This document shows positions 8,823-19,332 of a stretch of 64,000 nt of DNA, in pieces. The stretch is from the NCBI RefSeq assembly GCF_901709675.1, contig NC_051087.1, positions 18,106,067 to 18,170,066 on the forward strand, read 5' to 3'. The notes beneath the pieces were generated by a model. The model had not been told where the DNA came from and searched no databases. It worked only from the letters and a program-made list of their open reading frames with translations. The stretch is from Syngnathus acus. Its lineage: Eukaryota; Chordata; Actinopteri; Syngnathiformes; Syngnathidae. A program made the position numbers and the translations under genes. Each line of letters begins with the position of its first letter. The stretch's first letter is position 1.

Positions 8823-10023
8823 TCTAAGTCTAAGTCTGCTTTATTGTCAATTTCTCACATGCCAAGACACACAAAGAAATCGAAATTACGTTCCCACTAT
8901 CCCACGGTGACAAGACATAGTACACAATATACATACAAGTAAACAACACAAAAAAATAAAAACAAGAAGGCACAAACAATGAATAAATAAGAGTGATGAA
9001 TAAATAATAAGAGGAGCAGAAATGGAGCAAGTGTGCATACAGCAGACAGTCAGAATATAGCGCAAAAGTACAGGACGTTATGCAGCCGAGGGTGGACGGG
9101 GGAGAGAGTTCAGGATCCTAACAGCCTGGAGTATGAAGCTGTTGTTGAGTCTGGTGGTGCGGGAGCGCAGGCTCCTGTACCTCTTCCCAGAGGGCAGAAG
9201 ATCAAACAAAGAGTGAGCGGGGTGACTCACATCACTCACAATCGTGGTCGCCTTGCGGGTGAGATGGGAGGTGTAAATGTCCTTCAGGGAGGGGAGTGAA
9301 GCACCAATAATCTTACCAGCCGTGTTCACTATGCGCTGCAGGGCCTTCATGTTGTATTCAGTGCAGCTACCACCCCAAACAGCGATACAACTGGAGAGGA
9401 CGCTCTCAATGGTGCCACGGTAGAATGTAGTCATGACGGCCGGAGGAGCACTTGCTCGCCTGAGTTTCCGCAGGAAGTACAGGCGGCGCTGAGCTTTCTT
9501 CGCCAGCGATGCGGTGTTGGTGGACCAGGAGAGATCCTCACTGATGTGCACCCCCAGGAATCTGGTGCTGCCCACTCTCTCCACCACAGCACCGTCGATG
9601 GTCAGTGACAGGTGTTGGGTGTGACCCTTCCGGAAGTCAACAACAATCTCCTTGGTCTTGTTGACGTTCAGCAGGAGGTTGTTGTCCCTGCACCACGTGG
9701 CCAGAAGGTCGACCTCCGACCTGTACTGAGTCTCGTCGCCCCCGGTGATGAGACCCACCAGAGTCGTGTCGTCGGCATATTTCAGCACGCGGTTGCTACC
9801 GTAAGTTGCAGTGCAGTCATGCGTCAGCAGGGTGAAGAGCAGCGGACTGAGCACGCAGCCTTGGGGTGCCCCCGTGCTCAGCGTGATGCTGGCGGAGATT
9901 TTGCCGCCAACACGTACCACCTGAGGCCTCTGACAGAGGAAGTCCAGTAGCCAGTTGCAGAGGTAGGTACTGAGGCCCAGCTTGTTGAGTTTGCAGATGA
10001 GTCGCTGTGGTACAATGGTGTTG
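8823..10023 (-). mobile_element. jockey/Rex1-L2-like LINE, 5'-truncated (copy D)
   Basis: This holds the 3' 1.2 kb of the LINE family seen complete at 49539-52819. An open frame at 9078-9920 covers the RT active site ([11 protein letters not shown]), the thumb and the C-terminal region up to the stop. A 3' UTR and a (CTTAGA)n tail follow. The 5' part (endonuclease and RT fingers) is absent, as expected for an aborted reverse transcription. Confidence 0.88.
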
Positions 10024-10426
10024 CTCCTCAGTTGTTCACTGTAAATTTGAACTGGAGATCACTAGCGCTCCCTGCCATAAGGCTGGAGAACTTTTTTCGT
10101 TGCCTCCGTTGGGTCTCTTTTCAAAGCCGTTTTGTTCATCTAAAGCAGCGGTGGCCAACCCGCGGCTCGCGAGCCGCATGCGGCTCTTTGGCTGGTTTCA
10201 TGCGGCTCTTTTACGTTCATATCAACATTTGTGTTTATTTTTCGTGCGTATTTGCTTCGCTTGAGTTCAATATGGTATTTTGGTCAAACGTGCATGCGCG
10301 TGAGGTGAAATCCTGCAAAAGAGGAGGGACAAACAGAGCGATTGGTTTTGCTGGCTTTTTAATGAATGGCGACTGTGACTACGGGGGCCCATTAGGTCCA
10401 GAAAAGCTGACAAGACGCTTGCCAAA

Positions 10427-10890
10427 ATGGCAAGGAAAAAATGCACAGCTAATCGAATATATGACGATGAACACAGGACGTTTTTAACAGAGTTAAAGTT
10501 GTTTTTTGTTGAATGCTATGGCAAGCCATTCTGCCTGATATGTCGGACGTCATTGGCGCATTTAAAAGCTTCAAATGGTCAGCGCCACTTCAGCTCACTT
10601 CATGCCAATATCGATAAGGACTTTGCAAAAGGGACTGAATTTCGCAAGCACAAGTTTGGAGACTTTGAAAAGTCAGGCAGAAAAATAGGTACAGTTTTTC
10701 AAAAAAATTACGAAGCACTCAGAGACTGTCACACTTGCATTGTTTCAACTGGCTTGGAACATTGCACGGGCTAAAAAGCCATACAATGAAGTGGAGTTCG
10801 TTAAAATATGCCTCAGTGACGTTATTGAAATCTTGTCTCCTGAAAACGACAAACTAAAACGAATGGTCTGTCCCGCCACACATAGTAAGT
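10427..10890 (+). pseudogene. hAT transposase N-terminal fragment
   Basis: ATG at 10427 opens MARKKCTANRIYDDEHRTF, then a CLICRTSLAHLKASNGQRHF zinc-finger-like C-x2-C...H motif as in BED/ZBED-type hAT transposases. Near 10740 the frame shifts and LAWNIARAKKPYNEVEFVKI continues in another frame up to about 10880. The catalytic core is missing. It cannot make an active transposase but could bind DNA. Confidence 0.7.
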
Positions 10891-11080
10891 GAAAAAACTT
10901 GTGTTTTTGTTTGTGGAATTTGTTGAACTGAGAGTTTGTCTGTGTGAGACAATGCACACAATGTTCATTGTTGAAAATGTGGTCTTTGGTCTGTGGTTTT
11001 AGTACTGTAGGAGTCAATTTGTCATTATCATGTTGGTGCGTGACATAATAATGTCACACAATAAATTTGGCTGAGCAGAG

Positions 11081-11081
<1 letters not shown>

Positions 11082-11154
<73 letters not shown>

Positions 11155-11190
11155 GCGTGTGCGTGTTTGTGTGTGTGTGTGTGTGGGGGG
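11082..11190. repeat. (GT)n microsatellite
   Basis: About 100 bp of GT repeat with a few GC steps at its right end, inside the hAT element. Confidence 0.95.
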
Positions 11191-11288
11191 GTGTTCATGT
11201 GTGCTCATGTGTATGGTGTGGCTCTTTGCGATGACAGTAAAAAATGTGGCTCTTAGTCTCTGACTGGTTGGCCACCCCTGATCTAAAG

Positions 11289-12089
11289 AAACACGACGTT
11301 ACAGACAGATGACAAAAAAACCTAGATATTATCATATCTAGTGTTTGTATGTATATATACATCAGCTTAACTACAGAAATTATCCTGTCAGCCATAGACG
11401 TCTATTTGACGTCTGGTCTATGTATAGATCTAATTTAGATGTCTAGAATTGGTCTCTGTATAGACCTAAAATAGACGTCTAAATTAAAAACATCAAATAT
11501 GATCATATTTCGAAATTTTAAAGTCTCAACCAGCTGTAAATTGTATAAATAATGTACAGAAGTTGTTTGGATTTGTGTTTAACAAGCATATTGATCCGTT
11601 TGAATTGTTGGGAGCTAATTTTTGGTCATCCTTTTTCACAATCTTACATTTTAATGAAATGTTTTCTCATGATATCGTTGGACACCTCTAGGTGATAAAC
11701 CAATGACAATTCGCATACGGGGATTAAGGACCCCCCCAAAATGTAAACAAGATGGAACTGCATGCTGTCTGCATCGCATCGGAATACAGTAAATACAATT
11801 CTAATAAAACTTTCAAGACTATGATCCAACTTGTGTAGTATTTTCATTAAATTTTACTAAGATAGTTGAACCCTGGCATATTTCCTCTTGTATTTCGCAA
11901 ACTGTATTCAGCCATACTGACGTTACCCAGCTTGCTTGCAATTAACCTAGATGGCTAACGTTAACGAGATATTAACGTTAGTGCTTGTAATGTTACTAGG
12001 TGGCGTATTTACTTATGTATTTATTTATTTATTTATTTAGGTATTTACAGTGGGAAAGATTGAAGATGGGGTGCTGCATGCATGTGTGC
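11289..12089. other. intergenic; AGACGTC-rich repeat at 11386-11480
   Basis: Most of this stretch is AT-rich with nothing I recognise. At 11386-11480 copies of the palindrome AGACGTCT recur (TAGACGTCTATTTGACGTC and variants), and the same type of sequence follows the truncated Tc1 at 18890-18996. Near 12000 there is a (TTTA)n run. Confidence 0.5.
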
Positions 12090-12361
12090 CATTCATGTAA
12101 AGAGTCCACTAAAATAATTCCATTTTCAGAGACAAGTTGGGTCAAATTTATTAATTGTACATTGCAGTGGGCTAATTTAGATGTCCCAGAGAGTCCAATA
12201 GCACAATTTGCTGTTAAAACATTCCAGTTAACAGCCCGATTCCAGATGTGCTAGCTAATGCAGGTTACCACAGAGAATGCTACTTGCAATTTGCAAACAC
12301 ACGGAACATAGAGGCTGCCCGCAAGAGGAAGGAAAAAATGACAAAGACCGCAAAAGGTTCG
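12090..12361 (+). pseudogene. unrecognised exon-like remnant
   Basis: One frame reads ETSWVKFINCTLQWANLD and ends at a TAG near 12252. Another frame, overlapping after about 12235, reads IPDVLANAGYHRECYLQF and then a Lys/Arg-rich stretch. Together they resemble a Cys/His-containing module (SW-K-F ... YH-ECY) found in uncharacterised proteins linked to transposons. A frameshift separates the two, and no start or splice site is clear. Confidence 0.3.
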
Positions 12362-12365
12362 TACC

Positions 12366-12975
12366 AAATTAGATTAGATTAGATTAGATTCAAATTTATT
12401 GTCAGTGTACAGCACAATTACAGTACAGCGAAAAGAACTTTGACATCCAACCAGAAGTGCAAAAAGCAGTAAAGTGCAGAGTAAAAAGTAATACTGAGCA
12501 GTAGGTACAGTGCAATCAGGTAAATATGAGTTGAGTTATACTATGCGGGATAATATACATGAGGGACGAGTACTGATACGACTAGCTAAGTGTTTACAAT
12601 ATAAATATAGGGTTATAAATATGCTACATAGTGTCAGTATAACCAGATATGAACAGATATGTACAAGTGGAGTAAGAGTGATGAATAAATATATTGGATA
12701 GGAATGCAGCAATTATATGCAGATACGGACAGTATATGCAGGTAATACAGGTGTTGTTGTGGTGGGGTTGTTGTGCTGCAGGGTTCAGAATGATACGAGT
12801 TCAGGGGGATGACAGGCGTGTTGTGCTGCGGAGTTCAGGGTGATGACGGCAAAGGGGAAAAAGCTTTTCCTCAGTTTACTCGTCTTGACCCAAAGAGTCC
12901 GGTATCACTTCCTAGAAGGAAGAAGAGTAAACAGTCTGTGGTTGGGATGATAGGAGTCTTTGATGATGCACTTTA
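12366..12975 (-). mobile_element. LINE 3' end with (AATCT)n tail
   Basis: The plus strand begins with four ATTAG repeats and then TTTATTGTCAGTGTACAGCACA. On the minus strand this is a LINE 3' UTR with its tandem tail. Near 12870-12920 the minus strand carries a degraded form of the LLPSG-type C-terminal coding end. It is 5'-truncated and differs from the A-G LINE copies. Confidence 0.6.
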
Positions 12976-13417
12976 CTTTAAACATATGACACATGATTAC
13001 TTACTATTTTATTTTACTGGAATGGCCGTGAAATTTGCTCTGGTTTTTCTCTTAAGGAGAAAGCTATGAATATGGGTGTGAGAGATGTGTATTAATCCTG
13101 TAACATGGACACAGCATCTTAATCCTGTAACATGGGCACAGCATGTATGAGTCAAGGTCAGATCTAGTCTGGAATAGACAGGAATCAACTACAGTGCAGG
13201 GGTGTCCAGCTCAATCTTCGATCTTGCAAGATTACGATAAACCCCTCAGGCTAGGTTAGATTAGATTAGGCCTAGAAGATATCTGTAGTGTCGTCCAAGG
13301 TTGAGCATCTGGGGAAACAGAAAAACAACCAATACATTTTGGAGCATTGCTACTACAATACATAAAGTTAGTCATCACATTATCTCTCTATCTAATTGCA
13401 ATCTTCAATATGGAACT
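12976..13417. other. no recognised gene
   Basis: Contains a short tandem duplication of a 'taatcctgtaacatggacacagcat' type unit near 13094-13145 and a second ATTAG-rich patch near 13255. Otherwise nothing recognised. Confidence 0.5.
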
Positions 13418-13767
13418 TGTCATGTCTCGTCCCCAGTTCTGTGTCTGTGTGCTTGCCCCTCCCTTCCTGTGTGCCCTTGTTTAGTGTAATCACACGCACC
13501 TGCCTCTCGTTACCTGTGTCTTATTTAAGTTCTGTTTGCGTGTCACTCGCCGTCGGAGCATTGCACGAGATGTGTGGACAATGCATGTCTCACTGTCACG
13601 CGGTTTGTTTTGTTCCTGTCTTTTGTTTCACGCTTTGGCGGTCAGTCCTTTTGGTTTTGTTTAGTCACGTCAGTTTGCCGGGTTTGTCCTTTGAGTTTTC
13701 TGCAATAAACCCTGGTCCAAGCTGCATTTGGTCGCCCTCGCTCCATTCCTCCACCCCGAAGCCTGAC
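13418..13767 (+). mobile_element. Ty3/gypsy-type LTR
   Basis: Starts TGTCATG, ends CTGACA, with AATAAACCCTGG as poly(A) signal. The end of a related LTR occurs at about 20295-20362 (AATAAACCGTGGTCCAAGC...GTGACAG). It is followed at once by ATGCTCCGACCAACACAGC, the usual start of the gag-like ORF in this group. Confidence 0.65.
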
Positions 13768-14262
13768 AGAATGCTCCGACCAACACAGCGACCAGCGCTT
13801 GGACCCTCCGCCATCAGCTCCCGTCCGCGACGCCCGATCAACCTCCATCGTCCGTGACGGTTCCGGCGCCATCGGACTTCGCTCCAGCGACGCCCGATCC
13901 ACGTCTATCGTCCGAGAAGGTTCCGGCGCCATCGGACTTCGCTCCAGCGACGCCCGATCCACGTCCATCGTCCGAGAAGGTTCCGGCGCCATCGGACTTC
14001 GCTCCAGCGACGCCCGATCCTCGTCCATCGTCCGAGCAGGTTCCAGCGTGATCGGACTCCACTGCCGCTGATCGCGGTCCTGACTTTACGAGTTTCCGCC
14101 CGAGTGCGGTTCTGTATCCCCGAGTTTCCGCCCGAAGTGCGGTTCTGTATCCCCGAGTTTCCGCCCGAGTGCGGTTCTGTATCCCCGAGTTTCCGCCAGA
14201 GTGCAGTTCTGTTCCCCCAGTCGCCGCCGTGCACCGTTCGAACCACTTCGAGAACCAGTAGG
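13768..14262 (+). repeat. gag-leader region expanded into two minisatellites
   Basis: After the LTR, a 60-bp unit (GGTTCCGGCGCCATCGGAC...) is repeated about four times (13800-14055). A 32-33-bp unit (GTGCGGTTCTGTATCCCCGA...) is then repeated about four times (14087-14215). The 60-bp array keeps open frames on both strands because its length is a multiple of three; these frames are not evidence of genes. The retroelement is truncated after about 14262. Confidence 0.8.
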
Positions 14263-14389
14263 GCCTTTTGGACTAGTGCGCTGTTTTGATGTGCTTTTTT
14301 CCCCATCACAATTTAAAAAGATATCTTTTACTATTAGAATGAAACACACAAGCGAGTTGCTACAGATACGGCAATACACTCCCAACGTA

Positions 14390-17284
14390 GATGTTTCTGC
14401 GCAAGGAGCAGGGCAATGCTGAGTGTGTGGGTCCGGTCGAAGAGCTCAACATAGAGCACCCTGTCTTCCCAAGACACACCCAGGATCCTTTGCAGGCAGC
14501 GGATGTGGAAGGCCTCTAGGGTACGAATGTGCCTCTAGTAGGGTGTCCAGGTTTCCGAGCCATATAGCAGTGTCGACAGACATACTGCCTTATACACAGC
14601 TGCTTTGGTGGAGATAGTGAGACTCCTATTCTGGAAGACCCTGGAGCTAAGCCTGCCAAAGGCAGCGGAGGCCACACCGATGCGGACCTGAATGTCGTCG
14701 TCGATGTTGCAGGAGGGGGACAGAATACTGCCTAGGTAGGTGAAGTGTGGGACGATGGCAAGGGGATGACCATCGAGGGTGAGGGTGGGCGCACAGGTTT
14801 GGGGGGTGGACTCTTGCACAACTATCTGTGTTTCCTTGATATTACCGTGTTTTTCCGTGCATAATACGCACCCTACAAATGGCATGTCGATGCTGGAAAA
14901 AAGCATGTACCCATGTATAATACGCACCCAAATTTTGACTCTTACTTAAGTCCGTAAACGTAAAATTATTTCAGAAAAAAGATCATCTTTGGGAACAACC
15001 GGATGTTATTCTGCCGGTCAGTATCACTGCGCGTGCGCTAGCAAACTCGATAGCGAAGAAATTTTTCGGATTTGTGTAGGGTACATTGTGACAGCAAACG
15101 AGCAGGTGATCGAGCAAGCGTCTGATACGAGAGCATTGTGTTCGTATGGAGCGTGTTTGAAGTGAACAGCAGAGAAGAAAGGAACAAGGCAAAGTGTTGT
15201 GAAATAAAATATTACCTGTAATACGCATTTAGGTTTAGAACTGAACTCTCGCTCTTTATATAGCTGACGTGTCTTGCGCATCCGTTCTGCGCATCTGTAA
15301 TGGCGGCCTCCGTATGATATCCGGTTTGCGATGGGGATTAAAAAACAAACAATATTTGACAATAACACACCATCAAGGATTGCACCATCGCATCAAACGA
15401 TGTGTCGTCAATTATGAATTTTACTGACTAAGTGTGTTGGGCAGGATGGCTGAATGCGATGCGCGATTGACAACAAACAAGAAGAAAGGTGTGATTTCAA
15501 GTTTTATTTCGAGGGAGATTTTCTTCAAAAATTGTTGTATCCATGCATAATGCGCACCCCAGATTTTAGGACAATAAATTAGTTAAATTTTGCGCATTAT
15601 GCATGGGAAAACACGGTAATTTGAAGACCAATGGCGCCGTACAAGGAGGCGACCACATTTAGCGCACGCTGTAGGGACTGTGGTGAGTGAGCGAGGAGAG
15701 CACAGTCGTCTGCATATTGTAGCTCCAGGATGTGTTGGGTGGTGGTTTTGGTGAAGGCTTGGAGGCGCCGAATATTGAATAGGTTGCCATCCAATCTGTA
15801 CTGTATCTGTACCCCATCGGAGGGGTCAAGGAGTTTATGAGAGAGGAGGGTGATGGTAGAGAGGAAAATGTTGAAAATGGTTGGTGCTAGAACACACCCT
15901 TGCTTGATCCCCACATCCACACTGAAGAATGCGGATTGTTGGCCAGCAATGCTCACACAGGCTTGCATCCCGTCGTGGAACTGTCGCAGGAGGTTTCTGA
16001 ACTTGGGTGGAACCCCAAGCTTCCCCAGCACTTCCCACAACAGTTCCCGGTTGACTGTGTCAAAGGCCTTGGACAGATCAATGAAAGCTAGGTACAGGTC
16101 TTTGCTGTGTTCTCCTGTACCTGTCTAGCAACAAATATCATGTCAACAGTGCCTCACTCACGCCTGAAGCCGCACTGGGATTCAGGCAGGATGTTTTCAC
16201 TGACATGGGATGCTAGGCGGAGTAGCATAATCCGTGCTAGCACCTTCCCGGCCGCTGATAAGAGGGAAATGCCTCTGCTGTTCCCACAGTCTGCTTTGTC
16301 ACCTTTGCGCTTAAAGATTGTTATGATGTTGGCATCCTTCCAATCTTGCGGAATGACTTCAGATGACCAGATGATGGTGATCAGCTGGTGTAGTCTGCAG
16401 GTGAGGAGGTATCCGCCATGCTTCAGAATTTCTGCCGGGATTCCATCAAAGCCCAGGCTCTTGTTTATTTTTCAGGCTGGCGATGGCTTTCCGTACCTCG
16501 GCGAAGCAGGGGGGGGGAGTCTAGATCAATGATGGGTGGCAGGCAGAGGAGGTCGGCAAGTGTGTCCATGCGGGTTGAGTATGAGGTGTTCAGCAGGGTG
16601 TTGAAATGCTCAGCCCATCTGTCAAGGATCTGTTTGTCCTTGTACAGAATGGTACCATCTGCTGATCTGACCGGGGCTTGTGTTCTTTCTCTGTGGGCCA
16701 TAGATAGACTTGATGGCATCGTAGAAAGCATGGGAGTTGTTAGTATCCGCGTGATGCTGTATCTCGCTGGCTTTCTTGACCCAGCAATCATTCTTCATGG
16801 CTCTGAGGGTGCGCTGGGTTTCAGCCCGGATGTCGTTGTAGCTGGCTTTCAGCGAGCTGGATTGGGGTTGGAGAGGTGAGCTGCAAGGGCCTTGTGTTTT
16901 GCCTGAAGTAGGTTGTGAATACCAGGTGCACTGTTGTCGAACCAGTCTTGGTGTCTCCGTCTGGTGTACCCTATGGATTTTACTGCCGCCTGGTGAATGG
17001 CAGTGCGGAGGGTGCTCCAGGTAGCATTGATGTTGACATCAGTTGGTGTTTCAGGGATCTTAGACAGTTGTAGAGCAATCTGTTCCCTGAGCAGGTTGAC
17101 TGAGTGCGTGGACTTCAGTGCGTCACAGTTGAGTTCCAGGGTGAGTTTGGCTCTGATTAGACGGTGATCTGTCCAGCAGTCAGCTCCACGCATGGCTCTG
17201 GTGACTTGCACCTCCTTCCTGTCAGCTTGGCGGACAATGATGTAATCCAGGAGATGCCAGTGTTTCGAGCGAGGATGTTACCAG
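14390..17284 (-). mobile_element. second LINE family (RTE-like endonuclease-RT), broken, split by a MITE
   Basis: Minus-strand pieces in order are endonuclease C-terminus (QVTRAMRGADCWTDHRLIRA, 17211 downward), a linker, RT fingers, the palm with KLGVPPKFRNLLRQFHDGM, GIKQGCVLAPTIFNIFL and YADDCALLAHS (16040-15620), and then the thumb/C-terminus (PHFTYLGSILSPSCNIDDDI) at 14927-14535. The RT is interrupted at 14845-15616 by a TA-flanked MITE, and there are several further frame breaks. The 5' end is truncated near 17284. I cannot assign the family with certainty. Confidence 0.8.
14845..15616. mobile_element. TA-flanked MITE, CCGTGTTTTTCC family
   Basis: The termini are CCGTGTTTTTCCGTGCATAA and its complement-like GCATGGGAAAACACGG, flanked by TA at 14843-14844 and 15617-15618. 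Removing the element and one TA restores the host LINE frame (Leu-Gln-Ile-Asn-Ile-Lys), which proves both the boundaries and the TA duplication. Internal motifs ATACGCACCC recur near both ends. The copy at 21403-22296 is the same family in inverse orientation. Confidence 0.92.
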
Positions 17285-17972
17285 GAAGTCTTGAACTTGT
17301 TCACACACACACACACACCGCAAATCCACGGCCACTCTTCCCCCGTAAACATTCTCATGGCAACAACTACAACAACAACACACACACGCATACAAGTGTG
17401 CGTATTTAAAAATGAAGCGGGAGCAAAGCTGAGTTTGGTATTCACATTTTTATTACCGGTAATGGTCATATATTAAACCCATCGAAGTCCTCATCCTCTG
17501 TTTCCGAATTGAACAGCATCACTAAATCTCCAACTGACATGCCAGGTTCACTTTCTTCACTATCAGAGTCACTTTCGGTGCCGTGTGGCTCCTCGGGTAT
17601 CATGCCGGCTTTTACGAAAGCTTGAACAACAGTGCCAGCAGACAAGTTAGCATGTTAGCAAGCTCGGCGTTCATTTGCTTCACTTGTTTTTTCACATCGG
17701 CTGTGAGATGGGCACAGATCACAGATCAACAGCGATGGTGATGCGTGGAAAAAACTACCTGGTCTCCTTACATATGTTTGTTTGTAAATGTATAGATAAT
17801 AATGAGACAGAAGACAACAGCGAGTGCTCAAGTGTGTGACTGTATTGAACCGACGCTCGTGCGTCATGACGTAACACAACACAGCAGTGCCGCTGGGGTA
17901 TACCATTGTATGTGGGGGTGGGGGGTTTACCACTGCCTCTAACATCTCCCCCTTTATAGATGATACCTTATA
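17285..17972 (-). mobile_element. pogo-like transposon remnant (3' part)
   Basis: The reverse complement of this segment parallels 53140-53800: an LTR-like stretch, a transposase C-terminus, then GT/GTT-rich sequence. The coding part (17720 down to 17471) ends in acidic ...EDEDFDGFN. Compared with the 53 kb copy it has a small insertion after Ala-Asn-Met that shifts the frame. Its 5' end is cut by a Tc1 element. Confidence 0.65.
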
Positions 17973-18890
17973 CAGGACTGTCTCAGAAAATTTGAATCTT
18001 GTGATAAAGTTCTTTATTTTCTGTCATACACTTAAAAAAACAAAAATCATACACTCTGGATTCATTACAAATCAACTGAAATTATTACTATTATTTATTT
18101 ATTATTTTAATATTGGTGATTATGGCATACAGCTTAAGAAAACTCAAATATCATATCTCAAAATATAAGAATATAATGAAAAAGTATACTCGTAGGGTGT
18201 TCAACTAATCACTTGAATCGTCTAATTAACTCAAAACACCTGCAAGGGTTTCCTGAGCCTTGAAAAACACTCAGCTTGGTTCAGTAAACTAAATCACAAA
18301 CATGGGGAAGACTGCTGATCTGACTGCTGTCCAGAGGACCATCATTGACACCCTCCATCAGGAGGGTAAGAAACAAAAAGAAATTTCTCAAAGATCAAGC
18401 TGTTCACAGAGTGCAGTTTCAAAGCACATCCACAAAAAGTCTGTTGGAAGGGGGAAATGTGGCAGGAAACGCTGCACAACCATGAGAGATGACCGCAGCC
18501 TTAACAGCATTGTGAAGAAGAGTTGCTTCCAGAATTTGGGGGAGCTTCAAAGACAGTGGACTGAAGCTGGAGTCCATGTATCAAAAGCCACTGTTCACAG
18601 ACGTGTCCGGGAAATGGGATACAATAGCCGTATTCCCATGGTCAAGCCACTTCTGAAGCGTCTGACTTGGGCTATGGAAAAGAAGCACTAGACAGTTGCA
18701 GAGTGGTCCAAAGTCCTCTTTTCAGACGAACGCAAGTTTTGTATTTTATTTGGAAGTCAAGGCGCCAGAGTTTGGAGAAAGGCTGGAGAGGAGCAAAATC
18801 CAAGTTGCTTGAAATCCAGTGTGAAGTTCCCACAGTCAGCAATGGTTTGGGGAGCCATGTCAGCTGCTGGTGTTGGTCCACTGTGTCTAT
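17973..18890 (+). mobile_element. Tc1-like element, 3'-truncated
   Basis: The left terminal repeat CAGGACTGTCTCAGAAAATT starts after a TA (17971-17972). The element breaks off inside the transposase at about 18890, where AGACGTC-type repeat sequence begins. No right terminal repeat is present. Confidence 0.85.
18302..18890 (+). pseudogene. Tc1 transposase, N-terminal two-thirds with internal stop
   Basis: ATG at 18302 opens MGKTADLTAVQRTIIDTLHQ, a paired HTH DNA-binding region (KEISQRSSCSQSAVSKHI). The catalytic domain begins with the first Asp in VLFSDERKF. TAG at 18689-18691 interrupts after EKKH, where Trp (TGG) is usual in the family; after it the frame is open to WGAMSAAGVG. The second Asp and the Glu of the DDE triad are lost by truncation. 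Confidence 0.85.
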
Positions 18891-19332
18891 ATTTATTACA
18901 CATTTAGACCATTTTTAGACGTGTTTTAGCCGAGACGTCTGGGTAGCATATAGACGTCTAATAAACGTCTATTAGACGTTAAAATACTCGCAGGGTAGTT
19001 AATATAGCCACAGTGTTCGAACACTTAAACAGCGACATAGAGACAGACAGCAGTTCTGTCTAACTGCATAGCCTGTAAGCATAGGCAGCCGTGTGATTCA
19101 GAGGAGGCAAGGCAGGAAGTTGCCTCCTCCGAGCGACTCGTCTTCGGTTTTAACATAACTATAAAAATTCAGCAATTTTGGTTCAAAATGATACAAAACT
19201 ACTGAAATTAAAAGGAAATTGACTTTATAATAAAAACAATTGAATTAGTTTTTTCCCCTTTTCATGATGGCAGGGTGAGGCCGTGCCTCCTCTGACCGCA
19301 CGTCCCTGTTCCCTTCCCTCCCGTATCAGAGA
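18891..19332. other. AGACGTC repeat and a CAGAGGAGGCA-ended repeat
   Basis: At 18891-18996 AGACGTC palindromes recur as at 11386-11480. At 19097-19295 a repeat is bounded by CAGAGGAGGCA and GCCTCCTCTG, which are inverted ends. I found no clear target duplication for it. Confidence 0.45.

Larger units (their letters stand above)
10146..11280 (+). mobile_element. hAT element with 8-bp target duplication ATCTAAAG
   Basis: The ends are CAGCGGTGGCCAACC and GGTTGGCCACCCCTG. The duplication ATCTAAAG is exact at 10138-10145 and 11281-11288. The element keeps the 5' part of a transposase gene and then jumps to a GT microsatellite and the 3' end, so it is internally deleted and non-autonomous. The 343-bp element at 30208-30550 is a shorter relative. 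Confidence 0.92.

Noticed and set aside
11014-11208. Minus-strand open frame rich in Thr-His
   Set aside because: It is the translation of a GT microsatellite.
13642-14062. Several repetitive open frames on both strands
   Set aside because: They arise from a 60-bp tandem repeat whose length is a multiple of three. There is no evidence of a host gene.
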